Shown: one piece after another, positions 21,716 to 23,969 of the stretch | Layout of the letters: every line of letters starts with the position of its first letter | Numbering within the stretch: the first letter of the stretch is position 1 | Assembly (NCBI GenBank): GCA_964528595.1 | Contig: CAZGTM010000056.1 | Span: 1-23,969 of the forward strand | Direction: 5' to 3' | Length of the DNA: 23,969 nt | DNA from: CAYFKJ01 sp964528595 | GTDB taxonomy: Bacteria > Pseudomonadota > Alphaproteobacteria > UBA2966 | Notes under the pieces: generated by a model | Told to the model about the DNA's origin: nothing | The model's input: only the letters and a program-made list of their open reading frames with translations | Database searches by the model: none | Translations under genes and position numbers: made by a program

Positions 21716-22936
21716 ATGAGTAAAATCAAAGTTGATAATCCCGTCGTGGAACTCGACGGCGATGAAATGACCCGGATTATCTGGGATTTCATCAAGAACA
21801 AGCTGATCCTGCCCTATTTGGACATCGATCTGAAATATTACGATTTGGGCATCGAGGCCCGCGACGAGACGGATGACCAGATCACCATCGACGCGGCCCA
21901 TGCCATCCAGGAACACGGCGTCGGCGTCAAATGCGCCACCATCACGCCGGACGAGGCGCGGGTGGAGGAGTTTGGCCTGAAGAAGATGTGGCGCTCGCCC
22001 AACGGCACGATCCGCAACATCCTCGGCGGCACCGTCTTCCGCGAACCCATCATCTGCAGCAACGTGCCGCGCCTGGTGCCGGGCTGGACCGATCCCATCG
22101 TGATCGGCCGTCACGCCTTCGGCGACCAGTACCGCGCCACCGACATGGTGGTGCCCGGCCCGGGTAAGCTGACCATGACCTACACGCCCGCCGACGGCGG
22201 CGAGCCTGTCGAGCACGAGGTCTTCGACTTCCCCGGCGGCGGCGTCGCCATGAGCATGTACAATCTCGACGATTCCATCAAAGGTTTCGCCCGGGCCTGC
22301 ATGAACTACGGCCTAGTGCGCAATTGGCCGGTTTACCTGTCGACCAAGAACACCATCATGAAGGCCTACGACGGCCGTTTCATGGATCTCTTCCAGGAGG
22401 TCTTCGACGCGGAATTCGCCGATAAGTTCGCCGAGGCCGGCATCACCTACGAACACCGCCTGATCGACGACATGGTGGCCTGTGCGCTGAAGTGGTCGGG
22501 CAAGTTCGTCTGGGCCTGCAAGAACTACGACGGCGACGTGCAGTCCGACACCGTGGCCCAGGGCTTCGGTTCGCTCGGCCTGATGACCTCGGCGCTGATG
22601 ACGCCGGACGGAAAGACGGTCGAAGCCGAAGCGGCCCACGGCACGGTGACGCGCCACTACCGCGAACACCAGAAGGGCAACGAGACGTCAACCAACCCGA
22701 TCGCCTCCATCTTCGCCTGGACCGGCGGCCTCAAGCACCGGGCCAAGCTCGACGGCAACGACGCCCTCGGCACTTTCGCCGAAACTCTGGAAAAAGTCTG
22801 CGTCAGCACCGTCGAAGCGGGTTTCATGACCAAGGACCTGGCCTTGCTGGTGGGTAGCGACCAGTCGTGGCTCACCACGACCCAGTTCCTCGACAAGCTG
22901 GACGAACGGCTGCAGGACGCGATGGCCGCGGCCTAA
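21716..22936 (+). CDS. icd: NADP-dependent isocitrate dehydrogenase, eukaryote-like dimeric type
   Basis: The enzyme oxidatively decarboxylates isocitrate to 2-oxoglutarate with NADP+ in the TCA cycle. I start at the ATG at 21716 (406 residues, MSKIKVDNPVVELDGDEMTR), with AAGGA upstream; the open frame from 21671 adds 15 residues unlike the family. Blocks of the subfamily II enzyme are LDGDEMTRIIWDFIK, SPNGTIRNILGGTVFREPI, the substrate-site TKNTIMKAYDGRFMD (Lys211), metal-binding YDGDVQSDTVAQGFGSLGL, and the NADP-site AEAAHGTVTRHYREH plus GNETSTNPIASIFAW. This form is common in Alphaproteobacteria and in eukaryotes and differs from the E. coli type. The product, 2-oxoglutarate, is the cosubstrate of the neighbouring dioxygenase, but that adjacency may be chance. 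A strong terminator follows. Confidence 0.97.
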   Translation: MSKIKVDNPVVELDGDEMTRIIWDFIKNKLILPYLDIDLKYYDLGIEARDETDDQITIDAAHAIQEHGVGVKCATITPDEARVEEFGLKKMWRSPNGTIRNILGGTVFREPIICSNVPRLVPGWTDPIVIGRHAFGDQYRATDMVVPGPGKLTMTYTPADGGEPVEHEVFDFPGGGVAMSMYNLDDSIKGFARACMNYGLVRNWPVYLSTKNTIMKAYDGRFMDLFQEVFDAEFADKFAEAGITYEHRLIDDMVACALKWSGKFVWACKNYDGDVQSDTVAQGFGSLGLMTSALMTPDGKTVEAEAAHGTVTRHYREHQKGNETSTNPIASIFAWTGGLKHRAKLDGNDALGTFAETLEKVCVSTVEAGFMTKDLALLVGSDQSWLTTTQFLDKLDERLQDAMAAA

Positions 22937-22957
22937 GCCGACCTACGGACCATCGAG

Positions 22958-22989
22958 AAGGGGACGCGCCTCGGGGTGCGTCCCTTTTT
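22958..22989 (+). terminator. Strong rho-independent terminator of icd
   Basis: A stem GGGACGCGCC (22961-22970) and GGTGCGTCCC (22975-22984) encloses the tetraloop TCGG and is followed by TTTTT (22985-22989). All ten pairs form if one G-T wobble is allowed, and flanking AA/TT can extend it. It begins about 20 nt after the icd stop. The reverse strand lacks a T-run after the stem, so it should work mainly for icd. The stop codon of the convergent dioxygenase gene begins at the next base (22990). Confidence 0.9.
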
Positions 22990-23969
22990 CTATGCCCTTG
23001 GCCTTTCGAGCACCCTCAGCCTGGAGAGCAGTTCGTCGCGGTCGAGGTAGCAGCCCTGCAGGCGGCGCGCGCCGGTTTGCGGGAAAAACTCCGTCCGGCC
23101 GTGCAGGACGCGCCGGTTGTCGAAGGCCATCAGGTCGCCGGGCTGCAGCGAAAACGTCACCCGGTGCTCAGGCTTTTTGCTCTCCTGCATGAAGGCGCGG
23201 TAGGCGCGATATAACCCTTCCATCTGGTCGGCGGGCACGCGGAGTGGGCCTTTGAGGAAATTACCGAAGCGCACCTCCCAGAAATCCCCGTCGTCATCCA
23301 GACCGATTACGGGTGCTGCACAGCGATAGTCGGTATCGCGGTCCGTGTTGCGCCATTCGATCTTCAATTGCGTCAGGGCCGCAAACATCTCGGGCGAGCG
23401 GTCCCGAATGACTTCACCCAGGCGGAAGCCGTCGACCAGCACGGAAGCGCCGCCCTCGGCGTCGTTGGTCATGCAGTGCAGAAACTGCAGACCGGGTTCC
23501 TGCTCCCGGGTCGGCAGGTCGGTGTGCGGCGGCAGTTCCAGCGATGTGTTGGCGTTGGTGTTGGTCTCCGGCAGCGACTGAACATCGAAGATGACGCCGA
23601 AGTTAGTCTGCCGCATGAAGGAAATGCGCTCCGCCACCCTGCCGACCATGCCCTCCTCCAGCGACAAGTTCCGGAGGAAGGCGGTGCCGTACTCATGAAG
23701 GTCGCAGAGCCAGGCGTACAGCGCTTGGTCGTCGGTCAGGACGGCTTCGGCGTCGTGGGAGGGCATTTCGAAATTTCCACCCCAGGTCGTTTGCCGCCGT
23801 TTGGCGGAAGCCGCCGGGCCGTCAAAATACCGGTTCTCCCGCAACCAGCCGGGGTGGTAGTGGCTGACGTGGCCGTCATCCGCCCAGACGATGGACAAAC
23901 CACCCAAATCGGTTGTCCCGACCTCGGCCGGCGTGACGGTCAACGGCACGCTGTCGATCTCGAACACCT
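22990..23969 (-). CDS. TauD/TfdA-family dioxygenase, gamma-butyrobetaine hydroxylase-like (5' end at window edge)
   Basis: About 325 codons are visible. The first in-window codon that could be a start is GTG at 23967, but the frame is open to the edge, so the true start may lie outside. The C-terminal part (about 80-325) is an Fe(II)/2-oxoglutarate dioxygenase: facial triad His148-x-Asp150 (PPHTDLP) and His289 (RRVLHGRTEF), with Arg301/Arg302 for 2-oxoglutarate. The block LQPGDLMAFDNRRVLHGR is typical of gamma-butyrobetaine and trimethyllysine hydroxylases. The N-terminal part (LSIVWADDGHVSHYHPGWLR) matches the small domain of those enzymes, but its zinc-binding cysteines are missing (RENRYFDGP follows). 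Carnitine-type quaternary ammonium metabolism is possible; the substrate is unproven. Confidence 0.85.
   Translation of the reverse strand, partial: VFEIDSVPLTVTPAEVGTTDLGGLSIVWADDGHVSHYHPGWLRENRYFDGPAASAKRRQTTWGGNFEMPSHDAEAVLTDDQALYAWLCDLHEYGTAFLRNLSLEEGMVGRVAERISFMRQTNFGVIFDVQSLPETNTNANTSLELPPHTDLPTREQEPGLQFLHCMTNDAEGGASVLVDGFRLGEVIRDRSPEMFAALTQLKIEWRNTDRDTDYRCAAPVIGLDDDGDFWEVRFGNFLKGPLRVPADQMEGLYRAYRAFMQESKKPEHRVTFSLQPGDLMAFDNRRVLHGRTEFFPQTGARRLQGCYLDRDELLSRLRVLERPRA

Noticed and set aside
1..23969. CRISPR arrays, tRNA/rRNA genes, insertion sequences, attachment sites, defence or phage genes
   Set aside because: I read both strands for regular direct repeats, tRNA-like cloverleaf ends, transposase or integrase motifs and saw none; gene content is core metabolism, envelope and transport.

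Overview
The window reads as a chromosomal segment of a GC-rich Gram-negative bacterium, most likely an alphaproteobacterium of the Rhodospirillales or a related marine or soil order. Supporting signs are a eukaryote-like dimeric NADP isocitrate dehydrogenase, an ATM1-type ABC exporter next to psd-pssA, a gamma-butyrobetaine-hydroxylase-like dioxygenase, ATGA-coupled operons, frequent GTG/TTG starts and CTTGAC/CTATTG-like promoter elements. The taxonomy is inferred from gene content only. There are 23 genes and almost no non-coding DNA; the longest gap is about 130 bp. I see no tRNA, rRNA, CRISPR array, insertion sequence, phage or plasmid feature.

Left part (1-8 kb). A small leftward operon (cupin, then an NTF2/SnoaL-like protein, overlapping by 8 nt) is divergent from a proline iminopeptidase. 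Next come uracil phosphoribosyltransferase (leftward), a stand-alone receiver-domain response regulator, and a NUDT19-like Nudix hydrolase (leftward). A rightward set follows: an MFS transporter, a 46-residue lipoprotein, a periplasmic gamma-glutamyltransferase and a secreted Asp-box (BNR) repeat protein.

Middle (8-13 kb). A compact efflux operon holds a PadR-family regulator, a periplasmic adaptor and an HAE1-type RND pump, each overlapping the next by ATGA. It is preceded by an AT-rich promoter and a perfect 8-bp-arm palindrome. The palindrome lies just after the -10 box and contains the PadR Shine-Dalgarno sequence, which suggests autoregulation.

Right part (13-24 kb). A leftward envelope block contains a LysM/Ig-like anchored protein, an ATM1-type exporter, phosphatidylserine decarboxylase and phosphatidylserine synthase; the last two make phosphatidylethanolamine. 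Further right are a TPR protein with a glycosyltransferase-like C-terminus, a diheme cytochrome c and a small His-rich secreted protein. The start codon of the last overlaps that of the divergent LOG-family gene. icd has a good promoter and a very strong terminator. A 2-oxoglutarate dioxygenase runs into the right edge.

Most of this is ordinary core and housekeeping DNA, and I do not see convincing evidence of a new multi-gene system. The best leads are the diheme cytochrome c plus His-rich secreted protein pair, the PadR operator/hairpin, the dioxygenase whose N-terminal zinc cysteines are missing, the RND pump with a changed proton-relay triad, and the tiny lipoprotein in front of the gamma-glutamyltransferase.
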